A stretch of 64,000 bases of DNA, taken from Parvibaculum sp. GTDB taxonomy: Bacteria > Pseudomonadota > Alphaproteobacteria > Parvibaculales > Parvibaculaceae. The stretch lies in contig JARLIS010000005.1 of NCBI GenBank assembly GCA_031291615.1, positions 25,093 to 89,092 on the forward strand, written 5' to 3'. Positions 1 through 7,744 of the stretch are shown one piece after another. The notes beneath the pieces were generated by a model. That model was not told the origin of the DNA. It was given only the letters and a program-made list of their open reading frames with translations, and ran no database searches. A program made the translations under genes and the position numbers. The number at the start of each line of letters is the position of its first letter. The first letter of the stretch is position 1.

Positions 1-36
1 GGGCGGCAGCGTGGTCTTCTCGACGGCAAGGCTCAT
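1..36 (-). CDS. 5' end of an unidentified gene running out of the window
   Basis: An ATG on the minus strand (bases 34-36) is preceded by a strong GGAGGAACC Shine-Dalgarno at about 41-50. It opens a frame reading MSLAVEKTTLPP to the window edge. Only twelve codons are visible, so the product cannot be named. It lies downstream of and co-directional with the acyl-CoA ligase at 182-1750, but the palindromic repeat pair between them may separate transcription. Confidence 0.5.
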   Translation of the reverse strand, partial: MSLAVEKTTLPP

Positions 37-68
37 GGGTCGGTTCCTCCGAAGTGCTTTATTGCGGC

Positions 69-175
69 CATCCTTCGAGACGCGAACCGGGGGTTCGCTC
101 CTCAGGATGAGGTATTGTGTAAAAAGTGAACCTCACCCTGAGGAGGCGGCAAAGCCGCCGTCTCGAAGGGCGAGG
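69..175. repeat. Inverted pair of palindromic intergenic repeats
   Basis: Two copies of a roughly 45-bp unit lie head to head at 69-112 and 131-175. Copy 1 has CATCCTTCGAGACG at one end and CTCCTCAGGATGAGG at the other. Copy 2 is its reverse complement with a few changes (CCTCACCCTGAGGAG, then TCTCGAAGGGCGAGG). Each also has an internal hairpin: CGAACC/GGTTCG in copy 1 and GGCGGC/GCCGCC in copy 2. This layout resembles the extragenic palindromic repeats common in Hyphomicrobiales genomes, and the pair can fold into one long cruciform. It may act as a terminator. Confidence 0.75.
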
Positions 176-181
176 TTCGCT

Positions 182-1750
182 TCAATTCACCATCCGTGTA
201 CGGCCTTCCCAATAGGGCGCGCGCAGCTCGCGGCGCAGGATCTTGCCTGACGGGTTGCGCGGCAGCGCCGCGACGAAATCGATGGTCTTCGGCACCTTGT
301 AGCCGGCGATGCGCGTCTTGGCGAAGGCGATGATGTCGGCGGCCTCGACGCTCATGCCGGGCTTCAGCACCACGCAGGCCTTGACCGCCTCGCCCCAGCG
401 CTCGTCCGGCACGCCGATGACGGCGGCGTCCGCAATGGCCGGATGGCCGAAGAGCGCATTCTCCACTTCCGCCGGATAGACGTTTTCGCCACCCGAGACG
501 ATCATGTCCTTCACGCGGTCATGGATGTAGAGATAGCCGTCGGCGTCGAAATAGCCCGCATCGCCGGAATGGAACCAGCCGCCGCGCACGGCATCCGCCG
601 TCGCCTCGGGCCTGTTCCAGTAGCCCTTCATCACCATGCCGCCCTTGATGACGATCTCGCCGACTTCGCCCTGCGGCAGCGGCTTGCCTTTGTCGTCGAC
701 CACGGCGATCTGCATGTTGGAATAGGGAATGCCGCAGGAGCGCAGCTTGCCCTTGGCCGGATCATGCGCCTCGGGCGGCAGATAGGTAGCGCCGCCCGTC
801 GTCTCGGTGAGGCCGTAAAGCTGGACGAAGCCCGCATTGAAGGTCGCCTGCGCCTGGCGCAGCACATCCTCGGCGATGGGCGAGGCGCCGTAGAGAATCT
901 GGCGCAGCGACGACACATCCGTCGTCTTGATATTGGGCTGCTGGAGGAGAAACAGGATCACCGCCGGCACCATGAAGGCGATGTTGATCTTCTCGCTTTC
1001 GATGAGCTTCAGGATCGCCTGCGGATCGACATCCTTGAGGATGATGTTCTTCGTGCCATGCACATGGCCGATGACACCGATATTGACGCCCGCCACGTGA
1101 AAGAGCGGCATGCAGACGAGATTGACCTCGCCGCGCTGCCAGTTGGCCCAGCCCGAGGCTTCGCCCGCAACGAAGGTGGCGAGATAATTGGCATTGGTGA
1201 GCTGCACGCCCTTGGGGTGGCCCGTCGTGCCGCTCGTATAGAGCTGGATCACATCGTCGTCGTCCGCGCTTGGCAGCATCGGATCGGTGGCGTGGAAGCT
1301 GTCGCGCCACTCGCTGAAGGAAATCCAGTCGACGCGGCCGCCATCGAGCGCCACCACGCGCCGCACGCTCGGGCATTCGGACAGAACCTGCGCCACCGTG
1401 TCGTAGAATTCCGCGCCGACGAAAAGCACTTCCACCTTGGCGTCGTTGAGCACATAGGCGACTTCCGGCGGGGCAAGGCGCCAGTTGACGCCGACGACCA
1501 CGGCCTTGGCCTTGAAGGCGCCGTGCAGCATCTCGAAATAGCGATCCGAATTCTTGCCGATGAAGCCGACGCGCGCGCCGGGCTTGCAGCCTTCCGCTAT
1601 GAAAGCCTGCGCCACCCGGTTCGACAATTCGTTGAGCTGCCCGTAGGTCGTCGCGCGCCCCTCGAAGACATGGGCGACATTGCCCGGCGCGGCCTTGGCC
1701 TGCGCCCGCGTAATGTCGGCAACCGAACGGATATGCTCGCGATCGAACAT
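182..1750 (-). CDS. Acyl-CoA synthetase (AMP-dependent ligase, FadD-like)
   Basis: A 522-residue member of the ANL superfamily, which activates a carboxylic acid to acyl-AMP and then acyl-CoA. The adenylate-binding loop YTSGTTGHPKG lies near residue 170, GLTETTGG in the middle, HDRVKDMIVSGGENVYP near the hinge, and the PSGKILRRELR lysine loop at the C-terminus. The start at 1750 is chosen for the GGGGAGGAAGGCCG just upstream; an ATG further 5' has no such site. Family motifs do not fix the substrate; medium- to long-chain fatty or aromatic acids are possible. It is divergent from the carboxymuconolactone-decarboxylase-like operon at 1946, and the roughly 195-bp gap must hold both promoters. 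Confidence 0.88.
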   Translation of the reverse strand: MFDREHIRSVADITRAQAKAAPGNVAHVFEGRATTYGQLNELSNRVAQAFIAEGCKPGARVGFIGKNSDRYFEMLHGAFKAKAVVVGVNWRLAPPEVAYVLNDAKVEVLFVGAEFYDTVAQVLSECPSVRRVVALDGGRVDWISFSEWRDSFHATDPMLPSADDDDVIQLYTSGTTGHPKGVQLTNANYLATFVAGEASGWANWQRGEVNLVCMPLFHVAGVNIGVIGHVHGTKNIILKDVDPQAILKLIESEKINIAFMVPAVILFLLQQPNIKTTDVSSLRQILYGASPIAEDVLRQAQATFNAGFVQLYGLTETTGGATYLPPEAHDPAKGKLRSCGIPYSNMQIAVVDDKGKPLPQGEVGEIVIKGGMVMKGYWNRPEATADAVRGGWFHSGDAGYFDADGYLYIHDRVKDMIVSGGENVYPAEVENALFGHPAIADAAVIGVPDERWGEAVKACVVLKPGMSVEAADIIAFAKTRIAGYKVPKTIDFVAALPRNPSGKILRRELRAPYWEGRTRMVN

Positions 1751-1945
1751 CGGCCTTCCTCCCCTGATGGAATGGCGGCTCCGGCCTTGGCGGCGGGCCT
1801 TATTGTTAGACCGGAGTTTAGCGACGATTTTGGCCGGGGCAAGCGGAGGGGAGAAGCCCGCCCGCGCTTCCCGCTGGACGCTGGGGAAGTTCGCCCCCAA
1901 ACTGGCCCCAACAAAAATAAAGTCATGCCGTCAGGGAGGTTCACG

Positions 1946-2497
1946 ATGGCTCGCATTCCCTATTTCGATCCCGAAAAAGCCGAAGGCCGCGCCAAGGAGG
2001 TCTACAAGAAGCTCCCCAAGCTCAACATCTTCCGCATGCTCGGCCATTCGGGCGACATGATCGACGGCTTCATCAAGCTCGGCAACGCGATCCTCGTCTA
2101 TTCGAAGCTCGATCCGGTGCTGCGCGAAATCGCCATCGTCCGCACGGGCGTTTTGCGCGGATCGAAATACGAAGTCTTCCAGCATGAGCGCATCTCGCGC
2201 CAGCTCGGCATGTCGGAAGACCTCATCAAGGCGATCCATGAAGGCCCGGACGCAAAGGCCTTCAACGAGATGCAGCGCCTCGTCATGCGCTTCACCGACG
2301 ATGTGGTGAAGAACACCCGCGCGTCGGACGCCACATTCAATCCGCTGAAGGAAAAACTCTCCTACAAGGAATTGCAGGAGCTTGTCGTCACCATCGGCTA
2401 TTACACGATGGTGAGCTGCTTCCTCGAAACCTTCGATGTCGATATCGAGGAAAAAGGCAAGGAAGGGACCGTGAAGCTGCCGGGCATGGCGAACTGA
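1946..2497 (+). CDS. Carboxymuconolactone decarboxylase-like (AhpD fold) protein 1
   Basis: A 183-residue protein of the CMD/AhpD-like helical fold. The core reads VLREIAIVRTGVLRGSKYE, then FQHERISRQLG. It keeps the conserved Glu and His of the CMD group but lacks the CxxC of peroxidase-type AhpD, so a decarboxylase, lactonase or still unassigned role is more likely than peroxidase. A strong AGGGAGG precedes the ATG at 1946; the upstream continuation of this open frame is antisense to the ligase gene. It is first in a tight run with a paralog (2 nt downstream), an SDR and an MBL hydrolase, which suggests one catabolic transcript. Confidence 0.82.
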   Translation: MARIPYFDPEKAEGRAKEVYKKLPKLNIFRMLGHSGDMIDGFIKLGNAILVYSKLDPVLREIAIVRTGVLRGSKYEVFQHERISRQLGMSEDLIKAIHEGPDAKAFNEMQRLVMRFTDDVVKNTRASDATFNPLKEKLSYKELQELVVTIGYYTMVSCFLETFDVDIEEKGKEGTVKLPGMAN

Positions 2498-2499
2498 CC

Positions 2500-3066
2500 A
2501 TGGCGCGCCTTCCCTATCCCGATCCCAGGACGCTGCCAGAGGCAAATGCGAAGCTTCTGGAAACCCTGCCGCCCTTGAACATCTTCCGCATGATTGCGGG
2601 CTCCGGCGCCTCCTTCGTGCCCTTCATGGCGCTCATCAACGCCTATCTGAACGAGGGAACGCTGGCGGCGGAACTGCGCGAACTCGTGATCCTGCGCGTC
2701 GGCCACCTTTGCGGCTCGGCCTATGAGCTCCACCAGCATGTCCGCGTCTCGCGCACGCTCGGCCTTTCGGAGGCGCGCATCGCGGCCACTGCGGGCACCC
2801 TGCCCTCACCGGCCTTCACCGCCGCCGAAAATGCGGCGCTGGCGCTTGCCGACGATCTCACCGCCCATGTGAAGGCGGATGCAAAGCTGTTTGAAAATGC
2901 GCGCAAGCATCTCGGCGACACCGGCGTGCAGGAACTCGTGATCGTCATCGGCGTCTATCTCCTCGTCTGCCGCTATCTCGAAACGCTGGAAATCGAGCTT
3001 GAGGAAAAGGACATCGAAGGCAGCGGCCTCGATGAAATCAGGAAAAGCGTGAACGCCCATGGCTGA
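2500..3066 (+). CDS. Carboxymuconolactone decarboxylase-like protein 2
   Basis: A 188-residue paralog of the preceding gene. The two share the opening MAR(I/L)PY(F/P)DP, the LNIFRM segment, the ELRELVILRVGHLCGSAYE core and the acidic LEIELEEKD near the C-terminus. It starts two bases after the previous stop and its own end overlaps the SDR start by eight bases, so translation is probably coupled. Two diverged copies in tandem may form a heteromer, or act on successive intermediates. No redox CxxC pair is present. The exact reaction is not recognisable. Confidence 0.82.
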   Translation: MARLPYPDPRTLPEANAKLLETLPPLNIFRMIAGSGASFVPFMALINAYLNEGTLAAELRELVILRVGHLCGSAYELHQHVRVSRTLGLSEARIAATAGTLPSPAFTAAENAALALADDLTAHVKADAKLFENARKHLGDTGVQELVIVIGVYLLVCRYLETLEIELEEKDIEGSGLDEIRKSVNAHG

Positions 3067-3904
3067 TGTGGAAACCGAACGGCCTGCCCGCGCACTGTCG
3101 GCGGAATCGAAAGGCGATGCGCCGGGTCGCGCGCGGCTCAAGGGCCGCAAGATCCTCGTCGTCGGCGGCGGCCAGCGCGTGGTCGATGCCGCAACCGACC
3201 CCATCGGCAATGGCCGCGCCATGTCGGTGCTCTTTGCCCGCGAAGGCGCGCTCGTCGCCGTCGCCGACATGAACCTCGCCTCGGCGGAAGCAACCGTGAC
3301 CAAGATCGGCATCGACGGCGGCCGGGGTGCGGCCATCGAAGCCGACATTTCAAAGCCGGGCGATATCGTCCGCATGGTCGATGAAGCGGAAGCGAAGCTC
3401 GGCGGCCTCGACGGGCTCGTCCTCAATGTCGGCATCGGCGTCGGACCGCTGGGGCTTGCAGGCGCCAATGCCGACGACTGGGACAAGGCGCTCGCCGTCA
3501 ACCTGCGCGGGCCCATGCTCACCTGCAAGGCGGCGCTGCCGAAACTCGCCGACGGTTCCTCCATCGTCTTCATCTCGTCGATCGCCGGTCTCGTCGCCGG
3601 ATCGCGGCTCCCCTCCTATGACGCATCGAAAGCGGCGCTGGGCGGCCTGATGCGCCATGTGGCGCTCGAAGGCGCACGGCGCGGCATCCGCGCCAATATC
3701 GTCGCGCCCGGCCTCGTCGATACGCCGCTCGGCCGGCTCGCGACGCAAGGCCGCCCCTCGCGCACCCGCTCGCCCACGCCCTTCGGCCGTCAGGCGACAG
3801 GCTGGGAAGTGGCTTACGCCGCGCTCTTCTTCATGTCGGACGAAAGCGTCTATGTGAACGCCCAGACGCTCGCGGTCGATGCCGGCATCACGGGCATTTC
3901 CTGA
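3059..3904 (+). CDS. SDR-family oxidoreductase with atypical cofactor loop
   Basis: A 281-residue short-chain dehydrogenase/reductase. The catalytic signature is clear: Ser in VFISSIAGL, then YDASKAAL with the Tyr-xxx-Lys pair, and the C-terminal VNAQTLAVDAGITG that usually ends SDRs. The glycine-rich loop is unusual: VVGGGQRVVD and PIGNGRA instead of compact TGxxxGxG, an insertion of about eight residues. NNAG is replaced by LNVGIG. It overlaps the preceding gene by eight bases. It probably oxidises or reduces an alcohol/ketone in the same pathway as its neighbours; substrate unknown. Confidence 0.85.
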   Translation: MADVETERPARALSAESKGDAPGRARLKGRKILVVGGGQRVVDAATDPIGNGRAMSVLFAREGALVAVADMNLASAEATVTKIGIDGGRGAAIEADISKPGDIVRMVDEAEAKLGGLDGLVLNVGIGVGPLGLAGANADDWDKALAVNLRGPMLTCKAALPKLADGSSIVFISSIAGLVAGSRLPSYDASKAALGGLMRHVALEGARRGIRANIVAPGLVDTPLGRLATQGRPSRTRSPTPFGRQATGWEVAYAALFFMSDESVYVNAQTLAVDAGITGIS

Positions 3905-3921
3905 ACCCGGAGGACTAAGCC

Positions 3922-4896
3922 ATGGGCCTCGGCCTCAGCCGTTTTCAATATACCAAGGGCCTCCACGATCTCGGACGCGGCGGCTATGCCTGGCTGCAAC
4001 CGGATGGCGGCTGGGGCTGGTCGAATGCGGGCCTCATCGTCGATCAGGGCGAGTCGCTTCTCGTCGATACGCTCTTCGACGTGCCGCTGACGCGCGACAT
4101 GCTCGCCGCCATGCGCAAGGCCGAACCGAAAGCCGCCGCGAAGATCGGCACGCTCGTCAATACCCATCACAATGGCGACCATTGCTACGGCAATGAATGC
4201 TGCGAGGGCGCGGAGATCATTTCCCACACGCTCGCAAAGGAGGCGATGGGCCATGAGAAGCCCGAACTGCTGGCGGGCTTTCTGGAGGCCGCGCCCCAGC
4301 TCGGCGATGTCGGCGCCTTCCTCGCCAAATGCTTCGGCGCCTTCGACTTCAAGAGCGTGACGCAGACGCTGCCCACCACGACCTTCGAGACGGAACTGAC
4401 GCGGCAGGTGGGATCGAAGACCGTGAAAATCATGCATGTCGGCCCCGCCCATTCGCCGGGCGACGCGCTCGTCCATGTGCCGGAGGACAAGGTGGTCTTC
4501 ACCGGCGACATACTTTTCATCGAGGGCCACCCGATCATGTGGGAAGGCCCGGTGTCGAACTGGATCGGCGCCTGCGACCGGATCATGGCGATGGATGTGG
4601 AAACCGTCGTGCCGGGCCACGGGCCCATCACCGACAAGAAGGGCGTGAAGGCCGTGCGCGACTATCTCACCTATGTGCGCGACGAGGCGAGGAAACGCTA
4701 TGACGCGGGCCTCTCTTCGCTCGACGCCGCGCGCGACATCGACATGTCGGATTACGACAGCTGGGGCGACGGCGAGCGCATCGCCGTCAACGTCTCGACG
4801 CTCTACAAGGAGTTCAGCGGCGACAGGACCCCGAACGACGCCGCCGCCCTCTTCGGCCAGATGGCGGTGCTCGCCAAGGCGAAAGGCCGCCTCTAG
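3922..4896 (+). CDS. MBL-fold metallo-hydrolase (HxNGDH subfamily)
   Basis: A 324-residue metallo-beta-lactamase-fold hydrolase. The first metal motif is NTHHNGDHCYGN, where Asn replaces the second His of HxHxDH. This THxNGDHxxGN form recurs in a known MBL subgroup, so it is a family trait and not damage. Later ligands are His in VGPAHSPGD, Asp in VFTGDILF and His in VVPGHGP. A GGAGG site precedes the ATG at 3922, 17 nt after the SDR stop. It likely hydrolyses an ester, lactone or thioester in the pathway of the CMD/SDR genes; this is inferred from position only. Confidence 0.82.
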   Translation: MGLGLSRFQYTKGLHDLGRGGYAWLQPDGGWGWSNAGLIVDQGESLLVDTLFDVPLTRDMLAAMRKAEPKAAAKIGTLVNTHHNGDHCYGNECCEGAEIISHTLAKEAMGHEKPELLAGFLEAAPQLGDVGAFLAKCFGAFDFKSVTQTLPTTTFETELTRQVGSKTVKIMHVGPAHSPGDALVHVPEDKVVFTGDILFIEGHPIMWEGPVSNWIGACDRIMAMDVETVVPGHGPITDKKGVKAVRDYLTYVRDEARKRYDAGLSSLDAARDIDMSDYDSWGDGERIAVNVSTLYKEFSGDRTPNDAAALFGQMAVLAKAKGRL

Positions 4897-4915
4897 CCCG
4901 CCATTCGGGCATCCG

Positions 4916-4941
4916 GGAACCTTTTTGCTTCCCGCCTCGTC
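4916..4941 (+). promoter_or_regulatory. Candidate ECF-sigma promoter (GGAAC-N17-CGTC)
   Basis: GGAAC at 4916-4920 is followed after exactly 17 bases by CGTC at 4938-4941, about 33 nt before the sigma factor ATG. This matches the general ECF promoter shape (GGAAC, 16-17 bp, CGTC/CGTT), so the downstream sigma factor may transcribe its own operon. Confidence 0.55.
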
Positions 4942-4973
4942 TATGCTGGAGGAAGCCCAGAAGAGCGAGCGCG

Positions 4974-5699
4974 ATGAACCTTGAAAAGCTGAAATCCGTC
5001 TTTCGCAACCGGACGCCCGCCGAGGCGGACGACGTGGCGCTTGTCGCCGCGCTTCGGCATGGCGATGCCCGCGCCTTCGACCTCATCATGCGCCGCTACA
5101 ACCAGCGCCTGTTCCGGGTTGCCCGGGCCATCCTGCGCAATGAAACGGAAGCGGAAGACGCGGTTCAGGAAAGCTGGCTGCGCGCCTTCACACACATGGA
5201 CCGCCTGCAGGACCCGTCACGCCTTGGCGGTTGGCTCGCGCGCATTGCCGCAAACGAAGCCCTAGACCGGCTGCGCCGCCGCGACCCCGCAACGGCCGCA
5301 GATGCAAGCGAGCCCGACGCCGAACGCGAGACCGCACCGGGAGCTCTTCCCGCATTTCCAACGCCCGACGCCGAGAAGCGTCGCAGCGAAGCCCGCGCAC
5401 TCATAGAGCGTGCTGTCGATCGCCTGCCCGAAAATTTCCGTACCGTCTTCGTGCTGCGCGCAATAGAGGAGCTTTCGGTCGAGGAAACGGCTGCCGTCCT
5501 CGGAATCCCGCGCGACACCGTGAAAACGCGCCTGCACCGCGCCAACAAGCTTCTGCGCGATGAGTTGAAGGACGCGCTGGAAGCAGCGCTTCCCGACGCC
5601 TTCGAATTCGACGGCGCACGTTGCGACCGGATCGTCATCAACGTGCTCGCGCGACTGAAGACGGCAAGCGGCGCGCTGCCCGATCTCCCGCCGGACTAA
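4974..5699 (+). CDS. ECF-type RNA polymerase sigma factor
   Basis: A 241-residue extracytoplasmic-function sigma factor. Region 2 spans about residues 25-100, with DLIMRRYNQRLFRVARAIL and the DAVQESWLRAF segment. A variable acidic linker of about 45 residues follows, then region 4 (LPENFRTVFVLRAIEELS, with the VKTRLHRANKLLR recognition helix). The C-terminal tail of about 40 residues is longer than in minimal ECFs. No anti-sigma gene is adjacent. The next genes are a Tat-exported ferritin-like protein and a c-type cytochrome, suggesting an envelope redox or oxidative-stress regulon. The start has a GGAGGAA rather far upstream (about 20 nt). Confidence 0.88.
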   Translation: MNLEKLKSVFRNRTPAEADDVALVAALRHGDARAFDLIMRRYNQRLFRVARAILRNETEAEDAVQESWLRAFTHMDRLQDPSRLGGWLARIAANEALDRLRRRDPATAADASEPDAERETAPGALPAFPTPDAEKRRSEARALIERAVDRLPENFRTVFVLRAIEELSVEETAAVLGIPRDTVKTRLHRANKLLRDELKDALEAALPDAFEFDGARCDRIVINVLARLKTASGALPDLPPD

Positions 5700-5806
5700 A
5701 TCGCCGGCGGATCAGCTTCGATAGACCGAGACGCCCGACAACCAGGCCGGAGAGCACCGCTCCTCCGAACGATGACCGCTGGCCGAAAACCCGAGAGGAC
5801 AATGCC

Positions 5807-6394
5807 ATGACGAGTTCCGATGAAACGAAACCCGTGCTGAAAATGCCGAACCGGCGCGGTTTTCTAACCGCCACCGGCGGTGCGACGCTTTCGGCGGCGG
5901 CCGTCGCCATGCTGGCGGGCGGCGGCACCTTGCTGCGCTCGACTTCGGCCTATGCGGCAAGCGCAACCGATGTCGGCATACTCAACACGGCGCTCGGCGC
6001 GGAACTTCAGGCCATTGCCGCCTATCAGCTCGGCGCGGAAAGCGGCCTGCTCACGCCCGGCGTCAAGAAACTCGCGCTCACCTTCCAGAGCCATCACAAA
6101 AGCCATGCCGACATCTTGCGCCAGACCGTCGGCAAGCTCGGCGGCATTCCCGTCGAAGCGCTGTAGGATTATGGATTCCCCGCGGAGACGCTGAAAGCGG
6201 AAGCCGACGTTCTGCGCTTCGCCGCGGGCCTCGAAAAGGGCGCCGTCGCCGCCTATCTCGGCGCCATTCCGCAATTCGATAACCGCGACCTCGCAAAGGC
6301 CGCCGCCAGCATACTCGGCGACGAGGCCATGCACTGGGCCGTGTTGCGTTCGGCGTTAAACGAGGAGCCCGTGCCCTCCGCCTTCATGGAGTAA
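5807..6394 (+). pseudogene. Tat-exported ferritin-like protein interrupted by in-frame TAG
   Basis: Starts at ATG 5807 after CCGAGAGGAC. The N-terminus holds a twin-arginine signal (NRRGFL plus an Ala-rich stretch ending at SAYA). A four-helix ferritin-like domain follows. Helices 1-2 carry the ligand-like ALGAELQAIAAY and SHHKSHAD. Codon 120 (6164-6166) is TAG. The same frame continues for 75 codons with helices 3-4 (GLEKGAVAAYLG, GDEAMHW) to a TAA at 6392-6394. The first 119 codons alone would lack half the bundle. A single substitution (for example AAG or CAG to TAG) explains it. Pseudogene, sequencing error or readthrough remain open. Confidence 0.75.
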
Positions 6395-6416
6395 GCACCG
6401 GCAACATCACCGACTG

Positions 6417-6444
6417 GCGGGGCCCGCAAAACGGGCTCCGCCCC
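6417..6444 (+). terminator. Hairpin upstream of the cytochrome c gene
   Basis: GCGGGGCCCG, loop CAAAA, then CGGGCTCCGCCCC forms a GC-rich stem (one G-U pair in RNA) followed by TTCTCA. It could terminate or attenuate readthrough from the ferritin-like gene. The short T tract makes it only a moderate candidate. Confidence 0.45.
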
Positions 6445-6462
6445 TTCTCAATGGAGAGCCTT

Positions 6463-6843
6463 ATGAGCCGCACAGCAAGCCTTCTCGCAGCAACGGCTTT
6501 CGCCGTCTTCGCGGCCGGTCCAGCCGGCGCCTTCGACAAAGGCGATGCGGCGCGCGGCAAGGCTCTCTATGCCCAATGCCGTTCGTGCCATATGCCGCAG
6601 GCGAACAGCGTCGGACCGAAACATTGTGGTGTCGTCGGTCGCAAGGCGGCTACTGTCGCCGGCTACACCTATTCGCCGGCGATGCGGAAAAGCGGGCTCA
6701 CCTGGACGCCGGACACTCTCGACCGCTTCCTCACCGCGCCCGCCAGAACGGTACCGGGAAACTTCATGCCCTTCGCCGGTCTTTCAAAGCCTCAGGAGCG
6801 CGCGGACATCATTGCCTATCTCGCCACGCTCACTTGCCCCTAG
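6463..6843 (+). CDS. Periplasmic c-type cytochrome (class I)
   Basis: A 126-residue exported cytochrome c. The signal peptide runs to about residue 23 (AGPAGA/FDKG). The haem site CRSCH is at residues 39-43, and the distal Met is probably in GNFMPFAG. Two extra cysteines, in GPKHCGVVGR and in the last three residues (TCP), probably form a disulfide, as in some soluble cytochromes of this class. The start at 6463 has GGAG six bases upstream; an ATG at 6451 is in frame but overlaps that site. It is a plausible electron carrier for the redox proteins of the sigma-factor locus. Confidence 0.88.
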   Translation: MSRTASLLAATAFAVFAAGPAGAFDKGDAARGKALYAQCRSCHMPQANSVGPKHCGVVGRKAATVAGYTYSPAMRKSGLTWTPDTLDRFLTAPARTVPGNFMPFAGLSKPQERADIIAYLATLTCP

Positions 6844-6946
6844 GGCAACTTCACAATGTCGTGAGCGGCACCTGCGGCAGGCATGGACAGGCAGCTTCCG
6901 ACGCCGGATGATCCCCCCAACCAGAAATCCGGACGGGGAGGTCCAA

Positions 6947-7732
6947 GTGATCACGCTCTACGAACATCCGCTATCGCCCTATGCGCAGAAGGTGAAAATC
7001 TCGCTGCGTGAGAAGGGCGTCGCCTTCGAGCTGAAAACGCCGGACGCCATGGGCTCGGGCCAGACGCGCGGCGACTTCATGACCGCCAATCCGCGCGGCG
7101 AGGTGCCCGCGCTCATCGATGGCGATCTGAGCATCTTCGATTCGACGATCATCCTCGAATATATCGAGGACAAATGGCCGACGCCCGCCATGCTGCCCAC
7201 AGCACCCGCCGAGCGCGCGCGGATGCGCATGATCGAGGAAGTCTGCGACACGCATTACGAGGCGATCAACTGGGGCTTCGGCGAAATCGGCTGGTTCCGC
7301 CGCGCAGAGGGCGAGCTTGCCGCGACGCTGCGCGAGCGCGCCGCCGAACAGACGGAAAACATCCAGACCTGGCTCGCCCGCCAGCTCGGCACCCGCGACT
7401 GGTTCAACGGCGCGAGCTTCGGCTGGGGCGATCTGTCCGTTGTGCCTTACGTTGCGGGCTCGGCGGGCTTCGGCAATGCGCCGGCGGAGAACTCGCCGCT
7501 CGGCCGCTGGTTTGCCCGCACGCGCACCCGCGAAAGCGTGGCGCTGACGCTGAAGGAATCGGCCGCCACGCGCTCCGCGATGGAAACCGTCGCCACCATT
7601 GTCGAGAAGGGCCTCTTCAAGCGCGAATATCGCGATCACCGCCTCGAATGGATGATCAAGTCCGGCGGCATCGACGTGGTGCTGACGGGCCTTGCAAAAG
7701 ACAACATCCGCTTCAGCAACGATTTTCAGTGA
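6947..7732 (+). CDS. Glutathione S-transferase family protein with C-terminal extension
   Basis: GTG start with GGGGAGG five bases upstream; 261 residues. The N-terminal thioredoxin-like domain begins VITLYEHPLSPYAQKVKI, with the Ser/Pro-Tyr region used by many bacterial GSTs, followed by NPRGEVPAL (cis-Pro) and FDSTIILEYIED. The alpha-helical domain contains GASFGWGDLSVVPY. After the usual end of the domain there are about 55 more residues (KGLFKREYRDHRLEW onward) not typical of the family. It precedes a second GST by 12 nt, so they are probably co-transcribed. Substrate unknown; detoxification or isomerisation is possible. Confidence 0.85.
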   Translation: MITLYEHPLSPYAQKVKISLREKGVAFELKTPDAMGSGQTRGDFMTANPRGEVPALIDGDLSIFDSTIILEYIEDKWPTPAMLPTAPAERARMRMIEEVCDTHYEAINWGFGEIGWFRRAEGELAATLRERAAEQTENIQTWLARQLGTRDWFNGASFGWGDLSVVPYVAGSAGFGNAPAENSPLGRWFARTRTRESVALTLKESAATRSAMETVATIVEKGLFKREYRDHRLEWMIKSGGIDVVLTGLAKDNIRFSNDFQ

Positions 7733-7744
7733 GAGGCCGAACCC

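Noticed and set aside
443..1945. Long plus-strand open frame antisense to the acyl-CoA ligase, in frame with the CMD gene
   Set aside because: It is the mirror of a well-supported ligase on the minus strand, is rich in His/Arg/Asp shadow composition, and the CMD gene has its own ribosome-binding site at 1946.
6164..6166. Pyrrolysine or programmed readthrough at the TAG in the ferritin-like gene
   Set aside because: No pyl genes or known readthrough signal are visible and the lineage does not use pyrrolysine; a simple nonsense mutation or sequence error is more likely.
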